DNA from: Gemmatales bacterium
Lineage (GTDB): Bacteria > Planctomycetota > Planctomycetia > Gemmatales > HRBIN36
Assembly (NCBI GenBank): GCA_025060195.1
Contig: JANXCQ010000011.1
Coordinates: 1-64,000, forward strand
Length of the DNA stretch: 64,000 bases
Direction: 5' to 3'
Shown: in pieces, positions 36,512-45,344 of the stretch
Position numbering within the stretch: position 1 is the stretch's first letter
Layout of the letters: every line of letters begins with the position of its first letter
The notes under the pieces: model-generated
Seen by the model: only the letters and a program-made list of their open reading frames with translations
What the model was told of the DNA's origin: nothing
The model's database searches: none
Made by a program: the position numbers and the translations under genes

Positions 36512-37492
36512 ATGCTCCATCGCCCCAATCCGCTACTTGGCCCGGTCAGTAACTGTGGCTCTCCGCAGATATACGGCCAGTTAGTAGTCAACCCCTCGGC
36601 CAAAGAGAGTAAACAGCTCGGCTTCACGCTTATCGAACTGCTAGTAGTAATAGCGATCATTAGCTTGTTGACAGCGTTGTTATTGCCCGCGATTCAAAGG
36701 GTACGCGAAGCGGCTAACCGCGTGCGCTGCATGAACCACTTACGACAGATAGGCATCGCTATGCATAATTACCATGAGCAGTTCGGCCGATTTCCCACTG
36801 TGGATTTTTACCATCTTGGTCAGCCGACTTATGCTAGCGCATTCACGCGGCTCTTACCTTACGTTGAACAAGACGGCTTGGAGAGACAGTACGACTACCA
36901 AGTAGGCCCGACGACTCCCCCCAACGATCGCGTGGGTAGTCAAGTGATTGGCCTGTTTCGGTGCCCTAGTATGATTCCGCCCCCCACGCCGCAAGCATTC
37001 CCGGGATGGTCTAGCTATGCCGTGTGCATCGGCACGCGAAACGCTTTTCCACCGACACCAACGGACAGCCTCGACGATGGCGCTTTTGTGCGATTCTTGG
37101 CCCACTTGCCCGAGCCGCAAGGAACACGCCTTGAGGACTTCACCGACGGGACAAGCAATACCATCTTCGCCGGGGAAATGGGCTTTCAACTCAAGGACTA
37201 CTTTTTCACTTCAGGGCCGTATGCTGGACTGTTACGTGGCGGCAACACCCAATGGGTCTGGGGCTACGCCAGTTACAGCTTCGGGAGTAGCCAGCTGATG
37301 TTCAACACGGTGCAAGGCAGTGCCAGCGACCGCATTTTGCGCTTGCAAACGTTCCGCAGCGATCACGTTGGTGGTGGTAATTTTCTCTTTGGTGATGGCA
37401 CGGTGCGTTTCCTGCGTCCGAGCATGTCTTTGGAAGTGTACCGTGCCTTGACTACGCGGGCCGGCGGGGAAACGGTCGCCCACCAGCCCTAA
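36512..37492 (+). CDS. DUF1559 prepilin-like protein
   Basis: A 326-residue member of the DUF1559 (SBP_bac_10) family, hugely expanded in planctomycetes. The start at 36512 has AAGGAGG six bases upstream. A type IV prepilin-like signal, GFTLIELLVVIAIISLLTAL, follows a 35-residue leader and would be cut before Phe by a prepilin peptidase. VREAANRVRCMNHLRQIGIA and the C-terminal HVGGGNFLFGDGTVRFL are family hallmarks. It is presumed to be a pseudopilin or envelope component; no pilus or type II secretion operon is adjacent. Confidence 0.94.
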   Translation: MLHRPNPLLGPVSNCGSPQIYGQLVVNPSAKESKQLGFTLIELLVVIAIISLLTALLLPAIQRVREAANRVRCMNHLRQIGIAMHNYHEQFGRFPTVDFYHLGQPTYASAFTRLLPYVEQDGLERQYDYQVGPTTPPNDRVGSQVIGLFRCPSMIPPPTPQAFPGWSSYAVCIGTRNAFPPTPTDSLDDGAFVRFLAHLPEPQGTRLEDFTDGTSNTIFAGEMGFQLKDYFFTSGPYAGLLRGGNTQWVWGYASYSFGSSQLMFNTVQGSASDRILRLQTFRSDHVGGGNFLFGDGTVRFLRPSMSLEVYRALTTRAGGETVAHQP

Positions 37493-37515
37493 GAGGAACG
37501 ACAGGAGGCGGATTT

Positions 37516-37740
37516 ATGCTGCTGGCCCACAATCAATCGTGCTGGCGGACGGTGGCTGGGTTGGTGGTTGGCTTGGCGCCACTAGCGTTCTCCGGGGCCA
37601 TAGCGGGTTGCCAGCGGCCGAGCCAACCTGCTCAAACCAAGAAAATCTCCCTTGAGGAATACAACCAGATGTCAGTCGAGGAGCGTTACGACCCATATGT
37701 CTTGCAGCACTTGGACACGAAGCCGGCTGGCTGGCGCTAA
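37516..37740 (+). CDS. small putative lipoprotein
   Basis: A 74-residue protein with AGGAGG seven bases upstream of the ATG. An N-terminal hydrophobic stretch ends in a lipobox-like AIAGC (Cys32). The short mature part contains SVEERYDPYVLQHLD, which I associate loosely with small planctomycete lipoproteins near DUF1559 genes. It lies 23 bases after the DUF1559 gene on the same strand and is probably cotranscribed. Function unknown. Confidence 0.65.
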   Translation: MLLAHNQSCWRTVAGLVVGLAPLAFSGAIAGCQRPSQPAQTKKISLEEYNQMSVEERYDPYVLQHLDTKPAGWR

Positions 37741-37884
37741 CTCGGCTTCCAAGTCGAGTAAGCGGGCTCGCGGCGCCGGAGTCTCTTTAGAAACAGGCAT
37801 CCTGGACAGAGAAACTCTTACTTTTTCCGCGCGGCTCAGTAGGAACGAATCAAGCTGACCGCCGGACTAAACAAGGAGCTGGTC

Positions 37885-38886
37885 ATGCGGCTATTGGCGA
37901 TAGGTACTTTGGTGCTGATGCTAGGCTGGGGTGTGAATGGGACTGCATCCCAAGCTGACGAGGGGCAACTTCAGGAATTACCCCCATTGCCGCGGGGTAT
38001 TTCCAGTTTCGGGGCGGCGGCTTTGGGAGAGCATATCTACGTTTTCGGTGGCCATTCAGGGCGCGCCCATCATTATCATCGTGGCAATGTGCATGGCGAA
38101 CTGTATCGGTTGAATTGGCGTCGGGCCGGAGCTTGGGAACAACTGCGAAGCGACGTACCGGGTCAGGGTTTGGCGCTCGTGGCGGCGCGGGGCAGTCTCT
38201 ATCGCATCGGCGGAATGCAACCGTTGAACGCTGAGGGAGAAGCTACACGGTTGCAGTCCCTGCGCTACTTTGCCCGATTCGATATTGCTGCTAGTAAATG
38301 GGAACGACTGCCGGACTTGCCCGAGCCGCGCTCTTCGTTCGACGCTACGGTGCTGGGAGATCACATTTACGTGTTTGGCGGCTGGGATCTCGGTGAGGAG
38401 GGCGCCAGGTGGCACGAGCACGGCCTGTGTTTCGATTTGGCCCGTCCTGAGCAAGGTTGGCAACGCGTGCCACAGCCGTTCCAGCGCCGCGCTCTGACAG
38501 TGGTGGCCTACCAAGAGCAAATTTACGTCCTCGGCGGCCTGACCCCGGATAAGCAGGTTAGCTTAGACGTGGATATTTACGACCCGCAACAGAAGCGTTG
38601 GACGAAGGGACCCTCCTTGCCGGGGCCACGGAGCAACGGCTTCGGGTGCGCCTCAGGTGTGGCGGATGGAAAGTTATATGTGAGCCTGAGCGATGGTCAT
38701 CTTTATGAATTGCGTGGGGAACGTTGGCAGGCCGTGGGGCAAATCAAACCAGCGCGGGCCATGCACCGACTGGTAGCATTGGACGGCGGTAGCCTCTGTT
38801 TCATCGGAGGTTCCCCGCGTCAAGAAGGAAAACAGGACACAGGGGAGATGTTGCGGCTGGTGCAAGCGTGGCGCGTGCCACGGTAA
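37885..38886 (+). CDS. exported Kelch-repeat protein
   Basis: A 333-residue protein with a signal peptide (LLAIGTLVLMLGWGVNGTAS) and a beta-propeller of Kelch repeats: HIYVFGGHSGRAHHYHRG, SLYRIGGMQPL, HIYVFGGWDLGEEGARW, QIYVLGGLTPD and a degenerate LYVSLSDGHLYEL. AAGGAGC lies close before the ATG. Such propellers bind proteins or sugars; no catalytic partner domain (for example galactose oxidase residues) is visible. It is probably periplasmic or surface-exposed. Confidence 0.85.
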   Translation: MRLLAIGTLVLMLGWGVNGTASQADEGQLQELPPLPRGISSFGAAALGEHIYVFGGHSGRAHHYHRGNVHGELYRLNWRRAGAWEQLRSDVPGQGLALVAARGSLYRIGGMQPLNAEGEATRLQSLRYFARFDIAASKWERLPDLPEPRSSFDATVLGDHIYVFGGWDLGEEGARWHEHGLCFDLARPEQGWQRVPQPFQRRALTVVAYQEQIYVLGGLTPDKQVSLDVDIYDPQQKRWTKGPSLPGPRSNGFGCASGVADGKLYVSLSDGHLYELRGERWQAVGQIKPARAMHRLVALDGGSLCFIGGSPRQEGKQDTGEMLRLVQAWRVPR

Positions 38887-39099
38887 GCTAGGAGCCGGAC
38901 CGCGTAGTGCCCGGATCCAGTTTCCAGTCCGATAGTCTAGCTCTGTAAGGAGAGCACTGCGCCCACGTGGGCGGTTCGGTCCGTTGTTACGGACACCGCA
39001 CGGCGACACGAGCAATCGTTTCCTCCTGGGATTTGTCACGCGCGAGTGCTTCCGTGCGTTAATTGGGAAGGTAAGTAGATCCTTTGGGAGAAGCCAACG

Positions 39100-39615
39100 A
39101 TGTGGGACTGGCTCCATTGGTTGGGACGGTCTTTAGTGGGTGGAGGAATGAGCGCACTGGGCGCCTTTATTGTGGGCTCTGTGCTCAGTTATGCGTTTCA
39201 GGAATACCGCATTCGCAAGATGCGACAAAAACTGGCGCAAATGAGCCAAGAACGCAAGTCGGAGGCCGTCCTCATTGTTTCCAATCGGGAGGATATTTCG
39301 CCGGCAGTCGTGAAATACCTGAAGGAAACCCACTCAGGCGAGTTACCTATCTATCACGTATGTCGGATCGAGCCCTTTTCGGATGAGCAGAAGGATTGGA
39401 ATGCGTTTCTCGAACGGGTGAAGCAAGAAATTAGGAAGCTGCGTCAGGAAAGCAGCCCGTCGCGTATTTTGCTCTTTACCAACGTGCCCGTAGCTATGGG
39501 GGTCTTACTGGGAGCCATGCTGGATAACGGACCGGAAGTGGTGGTGCACCATTACTTCAACGGTGTGTATCGCCCCATTGGCTATCTGGTGCAAGAGGCA
39601 GTCAAAATTGCCTAA
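39100..39615 (+). CDS. membrane-anchored protein with SAVED/CARF-like Rossmannoid half (tentative)
   Basis: A 171-residue protein I cannot place in a named family. It has an N-terminal membrane helix (about residues 13-33), a short charged coiled stretch (34-54) and a soluble alpha/beta domain. The domain starts with a strand EAVLIVSN, a long helix FLERVKQEIRKLRQES, then SRILLFTNVPVAMGVLLGAM and the strand EVVVHHYFNGVYRPIGYL. The second half resembles the end of SAVED domains, where a strand plus a P..la..lG helix precedes v.vy......Y.P. SAVED and CARF domains bind cyclic nucleotides in CBASS and CRISPR immunity, but here only one half-unit is present. A GGAG lies nine bases upstream. The next gene follows after 36 bases. 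Confidence 0.55.
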   Translation: MWDWLHWLGRSLVGGGMSALGAFIVGSVLSYAFQEYRIRKMRQKLAQMSQERKSEAVLIVSNREDISPAVVKYLKETHSGELPIYHVCRIEPFSDEQKDWNAFLERVKQEIRKLRQESSPSRILLFTNVPVAMGVLLGAMLDNGPEVVVHHYFNGVYRPIGYLVQEAVKIA

Positions 39616-39651
39616 TGGCACTGCAGCAAAAGATTAACCGGAGGTAAGACC

Positions 39652-40854
39652 ATGAGCGCACCTAGCTGGATTGAAGCTTTCGTCCGCACAGCTGATCTCC
39701 CAAATTCGGCTGAGATGTCTGAAGAGTTGACCCACGTGGAAGTAGGCGAAGTCGTGCTCAGTGGATACGTCGTTGGCCCTAATGAAAAAGAAACCAAACG
39801 GGTAGTGGAAGGTTGCTGGCAACGTTTAGTAGAAATGCTAAAGCAAACACGAGGTTTCATGCGCCCCGAGCGAGGCAGTTATGAGTCACCATGCCTCACC
39901 TGGCTCGACTGGCATTTACAGTCGCCCGGTACGGTTCTAGGCTGGTGTGGCGCGTTTCACATCATTCTGTGTGCGGAAACGCTGGAGCAGGGTATAGGAT
40001 GCTTGTGGAAAGTCGATCAGTATAAGGCTTTCGCCCGCCAATGGACCGAGCTGGTACAACAGGCGTTCCGCGTTCCGTCTGACACTCGTGGAGTCATCTT
40101 AGACGAGCGGCCCTTCTTTTGGACTCTCGCCTTGGATACCACTCCCTCGGTCGAGTGGACGCAGGAGAACATGCACAAGTTTCAACGAAGTTTGGTGACC
40201 CTAGTACGGGCCCGTTCCCGAGACGCCAGCTGGTACACGGAAAAGGCCATGCGGGAGATCCTGGAGAGCAATTTGGCGCTGACTACTCAGGAACTGCAGT
40301 TGATGAGTACCAATACGGGTCTGATCTATGTCGCGAAGCAGCGTTTCCAGGAGCGAGAAGGTTTCAGCTACGTTCGACGCGCGTTAGTCGACGCCCTGGC
40401 TTTGGTGCGTGCCATGCGGGCATGCATGATGCTATTTGGCAGCGACCTGGACAGCAAACTCCAACAATGGATGCAGAGACGCGTCAAGGGGGGCATGGGC
40501 AGGAGCTTGTTGCACCAATTAGTACGCCATGCCCAAAGTGCCTCAGAAATCTTACGGCAATTTGACGAATTGAATCTGAAAATGACGCGGCAAATTGGTC
40601 ATGAGCAGATTATCTTTCAGGCCTTGTTAGAGCGTTATCGCATGGGGCAGCTCGTGCAGAACTTACACCAAAATCTAAGCGAACTGCATTACATGATCGG
40701 CGATCTGCATGGGCAAATTCAGACGCGCCAACTGCGGTGGCTCCAATTGTTGGTGATCTTTCCAGCGGCCTATCAAGCGTTGAAGTTATTCCAGGAGGTT
40801 TGGCCAACGCTCCAGCCGTGGCTCGATAATCTCTTGCAGTCCTGGCCCTGGTAA
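39652..40854 (+). CDS. unknown protein with C-terminal coiled coil and membrane helix, partner of the SAVED-like protein
   Basis: A 400-residue protein of no family I recognise. The ATG has a strong GGAGG seven bases upstream. The N-terminal ~110 residues are mixed alpha/beta (HVEVGEVVLSGYVVGPNEKE); the middle (about 150-290) is helical and rich in Arg; a long helix/coiled coil (about 295-362) leads to one hydrophobic helix at 363-380 (WLQLLVIFPAAYQALKLF) and an aromatic tail. The architecture, a cytosolic body on a coiled coil ending in membrane, recalls CorA- or RMND1-like membrane effectors, but no signature (such as GMN) is present. Its tight spacing to the SAVED-like gene suggests they work together at the membrane. 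Confidence 0.55.
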   Translation: MSAPSWIEAFVRTADLPNSAEMSEELTHVEVGEVVLSGYVVGPNEKETKRVVEGCWQRLVEMLKQTRGFMRPERGSYESPCLTWLDWHLQSPGTVLGWCGAFHIILCAETLEQGIGCLWKVDQYKAFARQWTELVQQAFRVPSDTRGVILDERPFFWTLALDTTPSVEWTQENMHKFQRSLVTLVRARSRDASWYTEKAMREILESNLALTTQELQLMSTNTGLIYVAKQRFQEREGFSYVRRALVDALALVRAMRACMMLFGSDLDSKLQQWMQRRVKGGMGRSLLHQLVRHAQSASEILRQFDELNLKMTRQIGHEQIIFQALLERYRMGQLVQNLHQNLSELHYMIGDLHGQIQTRQLRWLQLLVIFPAAYQALKLFQEVWPTLQPWLDNLLQSWPW

Positions 40855-40921
40855 AGCCGGACAAGCAGTAGCCGGCCCGGTCACGAATTCAACCATGTAG
40901 CGATGGCTCACTTGCCTTAGT

Positions 40922-42235
40922 TCAGCTATCTAGCGATGGCATGGTCTGGCTGACAGGCACCGATGGCGGTGAACGCAGGGCTAAGGTGAGGCTGAAGGCC
41001 ACCAGGAGCAACAAACCCGCGGCATAGTAAGGCAGTTGGTGCGAGCCGTGTTTCGGTCCATATAAGGCATTACCTAAAAGTGGCCCGAGTATGCGGCTCA
41101 AGGAGGCCGCGGATTGATTGACTCCCAAAATTTGGCCCTGGTGCATCGGTTCGCTGCCGCGCGACACTAAAGCCTGCAGCGAAGGAGTACAGCAAGCGAA
41201 ACCACTCACAGCCAGAGCTAATGCCCCTAACGTTATCATGAGCGCACCACCTGCGGACCACACGACCATCAGCGCCAAAGCGCTAAGCATGAGACCGATG
41301 CCCAAACGTACCAAGGCCAGCTCCCCCAAAACCACCACGAGCTGGCGCACAACCAAGCCCTGCATGAGCATTAGTACCACGCCCACATAAGCGAAGAGTA
41401 AGCAGATGCGCGTCTGCCTGGACCATTGGTGCAAGCCGAGCCAATTCGTTGGGTCGGAGGCGTCGAGTTGGGCGAAGATCTCATCTTGTGCGTAGCGGGC
41501 GAGAATTGACTCAAAACTGGCGAAGGCCAGGGTCGTCAGAAAAAAGGTCAAAATCGGTAGGGCGGTAGCACGGCGCGCCAAGGCCATTTTCCAGGCTTGA
41601 GTAGGCCACCAGGCTCGCGCGGCGGAATACTCACCTTTTCGCGTTTCTGGCATGAACCACCAAGCTAATAAAAAAGCGAGCAAGGACAGACTGGCAGCAA
41701 TCACGCCAGGAACAACGCTGGCTCCGTCGCCTTCATGAGCTAAGGACAACGCTCCGATCACGGGGCCAATGGTAAAACCGATGCCGAAGGCCATGCCAAT
41801 CCATGCCATGCCTGCAGCCCGTCGCTCCGGGGGCGTGCAATCGGCGATCACCGCCTGCGCGGTTCCGATGGTCGCGCCGCAAATCCCGGCACCAATCCGC
41901 GCAACAAACAATAGAGCCACGCTCCGGCACCACGAGGCTAAAGCGAACAGGCCATAACAAAATACCGAGCCAGCCAAGCCCACCAGCAAAATGGGTCGTC
42001 GTCCGAACCAGTCTGATGCGCGGCCCCACCAGGGAGCAAAAATAAACTGCATCGCGGAAAACGACGCCATCAGCAGGCCTATGAGCACATTCCTCATCAG
42101 CGTGGGATAATCCGGCATGAGCTGGTCTGCGTACACGGGCAATAATGGCAACACTAGCCCAAAGCCAAGCAAATCTATGGCCACGGTGATAAAGGCAATG
42201 AGCATCGGCCTGGGTCGGCGCGGCAGCATCGGCAC
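40922..42235 (-). CDS. MFS transporter, TCR/Tet-like
   Basis: A 437-residue major facilitator with twelve predicted helices. The N-terminal helix LLGFGLVLPLLPVYADQLMP, motif A GRASDWFGRRPILLVGLAGS and motif C-like GMAFGIGFTIGPVIGAL fit the tetracycline-resistance/multidrug antiporter group, which expels drugs in exchange for protons. A longer central loop separates the two six-helix halves. Substrate unknown. It converges with the SAVED-like cassette and is divergent from the FHA gene. Confidence 0.9.
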   Translation of the reverse strand: MPMLPRRPRPMLIAFITVAIDLLGFGLVLPLLPVYADQLMPDYPTLMRNVLIGLLMASFSAMQFIFAPWWGRASDWFGRRPILLVGLAGSVFCYGLFALASWCRSVALLFVARIGAGICGATIGTAQAVIADCTPPERRAAGMAWIGMAFGIGFTIGPVIGALSLAHEGDGASVVPGVIAASLSLLAFLLAWWFMPETRKGEYSAARAWWPTQAWKMALARRATALPILTFFLTTLAFASFESILARYAQDEIFAQLDASDPTNWLGLHQWSRQTRICLLFAYVGVVLMLMQGLVVRQLVVVLGELALVRLGIGLMLSALALMVVWSAGGALMITLGALALAVSGFACCTPSLQALVSRGSEPMHQGQILGVNQSAASLSRILGPLLGNALYGPKHGSHQLPYYAAGLLLLVAFSLTLALRSPPSVPVSQTMPSLDS

Positions 42236-42435
42236 ACCTCAGTGGACTCGCGATTCACGGAATCAGTTCGTCGCTTGGATAAGAGTTTAGGCCGGAAAAA
42301 GTGCGTTGAGCAATTGAGCCGACTGGTTACAATATAAGCGGACGAACCGTAGTGACTGCCTAGTGCATGCCGAAATCATGAGGAAGCACTGTTGCTGCGC
42401 CCGCGCGGGGCGCCAATACCCCGATTGAGAGAGCC

Positions 42436-43152
42436 ATGCGACGCGTTACGTTTCAGGTCATTGACGGCGTGGATAAAGGGCGGATTTTTCGTGACCTATC
42501 TGTGCCGTTTACCATTGGTCGCGAGGAAGGCAACCCGATTTGTCTCAACGATGAACGTGTCAGTCGCTGCCATTTGAAGGTCGTTTGCGACCGGGGAGAT
42601 GTGGTTCTCTTGGATTTGGATAGTACGAACGGCACCATGGTGAACGGGAAGTCGGTAACTGTTTGTCGCTTGGAGATCGGGGATTGCATTCGCATTGGGC
42701 GAACGTCGCTGTTGTTCGGCTCTCCGCAAGAAATAGCTCAGCTCCTCCATCGAGCGCGCGACAATGATGCCGCAGCTTCCACGCCGCTGAAGGAGCTGCG
42801 GCCACAAACCGCTGAGGGGAACGACGAACATGTTTGGGAAAACTCCGCGGATTTGCTGAAGCGGCCAGAGCAAGCTTCCCGACTGGCGCGCTTATTGTTA
42901 GAACGCACCGACTCCCCCCCGCCGCCACCTACAGGTCTGTCGCCACAACAAAGTGCGCGCCTGGTCAACTTTCTGGAATTCGTTCACGAGCGCTTGGCCC
43001 GCTGTTCCCGCGATGCCTTCTATCACACCGAACTCGGAAATCATGTCGTCATTCCCCAACATGCCTGGCACGACCTATTAGATTTGCAAATGTTTGTAGC
43101 TCGTTACATCGTGGCCCTGACCGAACCTCAAGAGTGGGAGGAGTTGCGTTAG
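42436..43152 (+). CDS. FHA-domain protein
   Basis: A 238-residue cytosolic protein. The first ~95 residues are a forkhead-associated domain with the phosphothreonine-binding marks FTIGREEGNPICL, ERVSRCHLKV and LDLDSTNGTMVNGKSV. The rest is a low-complexity linker and a C-terminal helical region (QQSARLVNFLEFVHERLARC) without a known domain. FHA proteins read Ser/Thr phosphorylation by Hanks-type kinases, which are numerous in planctomycetes. It lies upstream of the sigma-54 activator on the same strand, separated by 494 bases. Confidence 0.92.
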   Translation: MRRVTFQVIDGVDKGRIFRDLSVPFTIGREEGNPICLNDERVSRCHLKVVCDRGDVVLLDLDSTNGTMVNGKSVTVCRLEIGDCIRIGRTSLLFGSPQEIAQLLHRARDNDAAASTPLKELRPQTAEGNDEHVWENSADLLKRPEQASRLARLLLERTDSPPPPPTGLSPQQSARLVNFLEFVHERLARCSRDAFYHTELGNHVVIPQHAWHDLLDLQMFVARYIVALTEPQEWEELR

Positions 43153-43202
43153 GCACCGCCGGTTCGCAACGGGGTAGGGCGGTAAATTTTTTCAGATTTT
43201 GC

Positions 43203-43231
43203 TTGACAGGCAAACTTCTCCGCTCTAAACT
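43203..43231 (+). promoter_or_regulatory. strong sigma-70-type promoter
   Basis: TTGACA (43203-43208) and TAAACT (43226-43231) are separated by exactly 17 bases: a perfect -35 and a 4/6 -10. The predicted start point is near 43238, about 410 bases ahead of the next clear gene, so the transcript would begin with a long untranslated or small-RNA region. Confidence 0.5.
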
Positions 43232-43247
43232 AAAGTCGGCATCGGCG

Positions 43248-43289
43248 GCAAAGCCAAGTTTGCTTTGCATGGAGTATCAAGGATACTCC
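43248..43289 (+). repeat. two adjacent hairpins downstream of the promoter
   Basis: Hairpin one: GCAAAGC (43248-43254) pairs with GCTTTGC (43262-43268), 7-nt loop. Hairpin two: GGAGTATC (43271-43278) pairs with GATACTCC (43282-43289), 3-nt loop AAG. They begin about ten bases after the predicted transcription start, so both would form at the 5' end of the RNA. Alternatively the second could be a DNA operator. Confidence 0.45.
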
Positions 43290-43646
43290 GCCGAGGCAGA
43301 GGAAAGATCCCTTGCCCTGATCGTGGAGCTGGCCGAGCAGACCCCGACCGATCTGCCCGGTGGCTCCGCAACATGAAGCCATACCGCTCGAGCGCGGTGG
43401 CAGGGCGCTGGTGGGGAAAAGCATGTCTGGCCTGCTGGCAAGGCCGAGCCGGCTGAGCCTGAGTGTGTCTCAGGCCCTGAAGCCGAAGTCGGTTTGCGCT
43501 ATGCGGAGGTGCGGCGGTGTTTGGTTAGGGGTAGCCCCTCGCCCCTCGGCTGCCGATTTTCGCGTGCTTGTTTTCCCGCTCGCTGGCCTGGGGCTATCAG
43601 GTATCAAGCCGTTTACTCCCCGCTCTGCCGACCTTGAGGTCGTGGT

Positions 43647-45080
43647 ATGCTGACGCATCACTTCGCGCTAATTGCGGATGACGCCCAGCTCTTCGACGCG
43701 GTACGTCAGGAACTTCAACGTCATGCCTCCCTACTAAGCAAAGACGGCACCGAGGCTGTTTGGGAACGCCTCCAACATATGGAGTGGCAGGAGGCTAGTC
43801 ACGTTTCGCAGTGGCTCCAAGCCAGCTTGATTTTGGGAATCACACATACGTCAGAGTTGGCATTAGCTCGCCGATTGGTTCAGGACGTAACCCTACGCCG
43901 GCTCCCTTTTGTGCTCGTGGTGCTGGCTAGCGCCGAGTGTTTGGCCATGGCACAAACGTGGAGCTCCTATGGCGTGCGTGTGCTTCAATGGCCACGAGAC
44001 TTGGCGGGTTTGATCCCTGCTCTGCGACGGCGCGTCCAGCATCCGCGATTAGCCGAATTGGCCCAATATCCTGAAGGGAGCCCAGAACAAGAAATCGCTT
44101 TGCGGCTGGCCCCGTACACGCCTTCCCTGTTGCCCCTGGTAGAGAAATTGGCCCTGGCCGCCCGGCACGACGTAACCGTTCTCCTGACGGGCGAAACCGG
44201 GACTGGGAAAACTTATCTCGCTCGGCTGATCCATGATTTTTCCCCGCGACGCAAGGAACGTTTTCTCATCGTACCCTGCGGGGCATTGTCGCCCAATCTG
44301 ATTGAGAGTGAATTGTTCGGTCATGTCAAAGGGGCTTTTACCGGCGCTGACCGCAATCGTCAGGGCAAGTTCGCGGCCGCGGGCCACGGTACCTTGCTCC
44401 TCGACGAAATTGACGCCCTACCCCTGGAACAACAAGCCAATCTCCTCCGCGTAGTGGAAACAGGCGAGTACGAGCCTGTCGGCAGCAACGAAACGCATAA
44501 AAGTCAGTGCCGACTCATCGTCGCCAGTAACCGGAACCTGCGAGAGGAAGTTGAGCGGGGAAGATTTCGCGAGGATTTGTATTACCGCTTGAACGTCATG
44601 TCGTTTCACCTTCCGCCATTACGGGAGCGTTTGGAGGATATCGAGCCATTGGTACGCAACATGGCGGCACGCTTCTGCGCTCGCTTCCACAAGGAGTTGT
44701 TGGACATCAGTCCCGAAACGCTTTCGCTATTAGAAACTTACCAATGGCCCGGCAACGTTCGCGAACTGGAAAACGCCATTCAGCATGCAGTCTTAGTCAG
44801 CCGCGGGCCCATATTACTTCCGCAACATTTGCCCGAAACCATTCGGCAGCATGTCGACATGCAGAGGGCCAACGGCAAACATGAGGCGTCCGCCCGTGAA
44901 GGACTGAGCTATAATCGCGAACTGTTGGAACGCACTATCATACTGCGAGCGTTGTCGCAGCACGGCTTCAGTCGCACCCGCGCGGCTCATGAACTGGGCA
45001 TCAGTCGTGTCACGTTGTATAAGAAGATGAAAAAATATGGCTTACTGTCGCCGCCATTAGGACGCACGTCTGACTCGTAA
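43647..45080 (+). CDS. sigma-54-dependent transcriptional activator with pseudo-receiver
   Basis: A 477-residue enhancer-binding protein that opens sigma-54 promoters. The N-terminal ~130 residues look like a receiver fold (FALIADDAQLFDAVRQEL start), but the strand that should carry the phosphorylated Asp reads SLILGITHTS, so phosphorylation is unlikely. The AAA+ domain has Walker A LLTGETGTGKTYLA, the sigma-54 contact loop ELFGHVKGAFTGADR, Walker B GTLLLDEID and the arginine-finger region REDLYYRLNV. A Fis-type HTH ends the protein (RTRAAHELGISRVTLYKKM). GAGGT lies six bases before the ATG. The nearby FHA protein may provide its input. Confidence 0.92.
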   Translation: MLTHHFALIADDAQLFDAVRQELQRHASLLSKDGTEAVWERLQHMEWQEASHVSQWLQASLILGITHTSELALARRLVQDVTLRRLPFVLVVLASAECLAMAQTWSSYGVRVLQWPRDLAGLIPALRRRVQHPRLAELAQYPEGSPEQEIALRLAPYTPSLLPLVEKLALAARHDVTVLLTGETGTGKTYLARLIHDFSPRRKERFLIVPCGALSPNLIESELFGHVKGAFTGADRNRQGKFAAAGHGTLLLDEIDALPLEQQANLLRVVETGEYEPVGSNETHKSQCRLIVASNRNLREEVERGRFREDLYYRLNVMSFHLPPLRERLEDIEPLVRNMAARFCARFHKELLDISPETLSLLETYQWPGNVRELENAIQHAVLVSRGPILLPQHLPETIRQHVDMQRANGKHEASAREGLSYNRELLERTIILRALSQHGFSRTRAAHELGISRVTLYKKMKKYGLLSPPLGRTSDS

Positions 45081-45344
45081 GGGTTGCTTGCTCAGGTCTG
45101 TATCGCAACTAAGGTGAGTCAGGAACATCCACGAGGAGCTCATCAGCCCGCTCGCCATGCGCGTCTGCATAGCGGCACCTTTCAAACTAGTTCGGAGCAT
45201 CCACGTCGCGGGGGCGCAACGATACAATGAAACGAACCCGCCTATTACCTGCGTAGTCAGCTAGGCAGCCCGATACTGGCGAACTGGCCTAATTGCAGGC
45301 CGCTGGCATTGATTTCGTAGCAAGCTCCCGCGGAGGGAATTCGC

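Larger units (their letters stand above)
43153..43646. other. 494-base intergenic region with promoter and hairpins, no supported protein gene
   Basis: The region holds a strong promoter (43203-43231) and two adjacent hairpins, annotated separately. Short frames such as 43269-43376 (35 codons) and 43373-43456 (27 codons) follow, but neither has a ribosome site or family motif. A small AGGGG/CCCCT hairpin is at 43527-43539. The region ends at the ribosome site of the sigma-54 activator gene. A structured RNA or leader is possible. Confidence 0.35.

Noticed and set aside
38674-39117. 147-codon minus-strand frame across the Kelch gene end
   Set aside because: Mostly antisense to a well-supported gene, and its N-terminal part has no homology signal.
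43360-43653. 97-codon frame before the sigma-54 activator
   Set aside because: Overlaps the activator start out of frame, lacks a ribosome site and has no family features.
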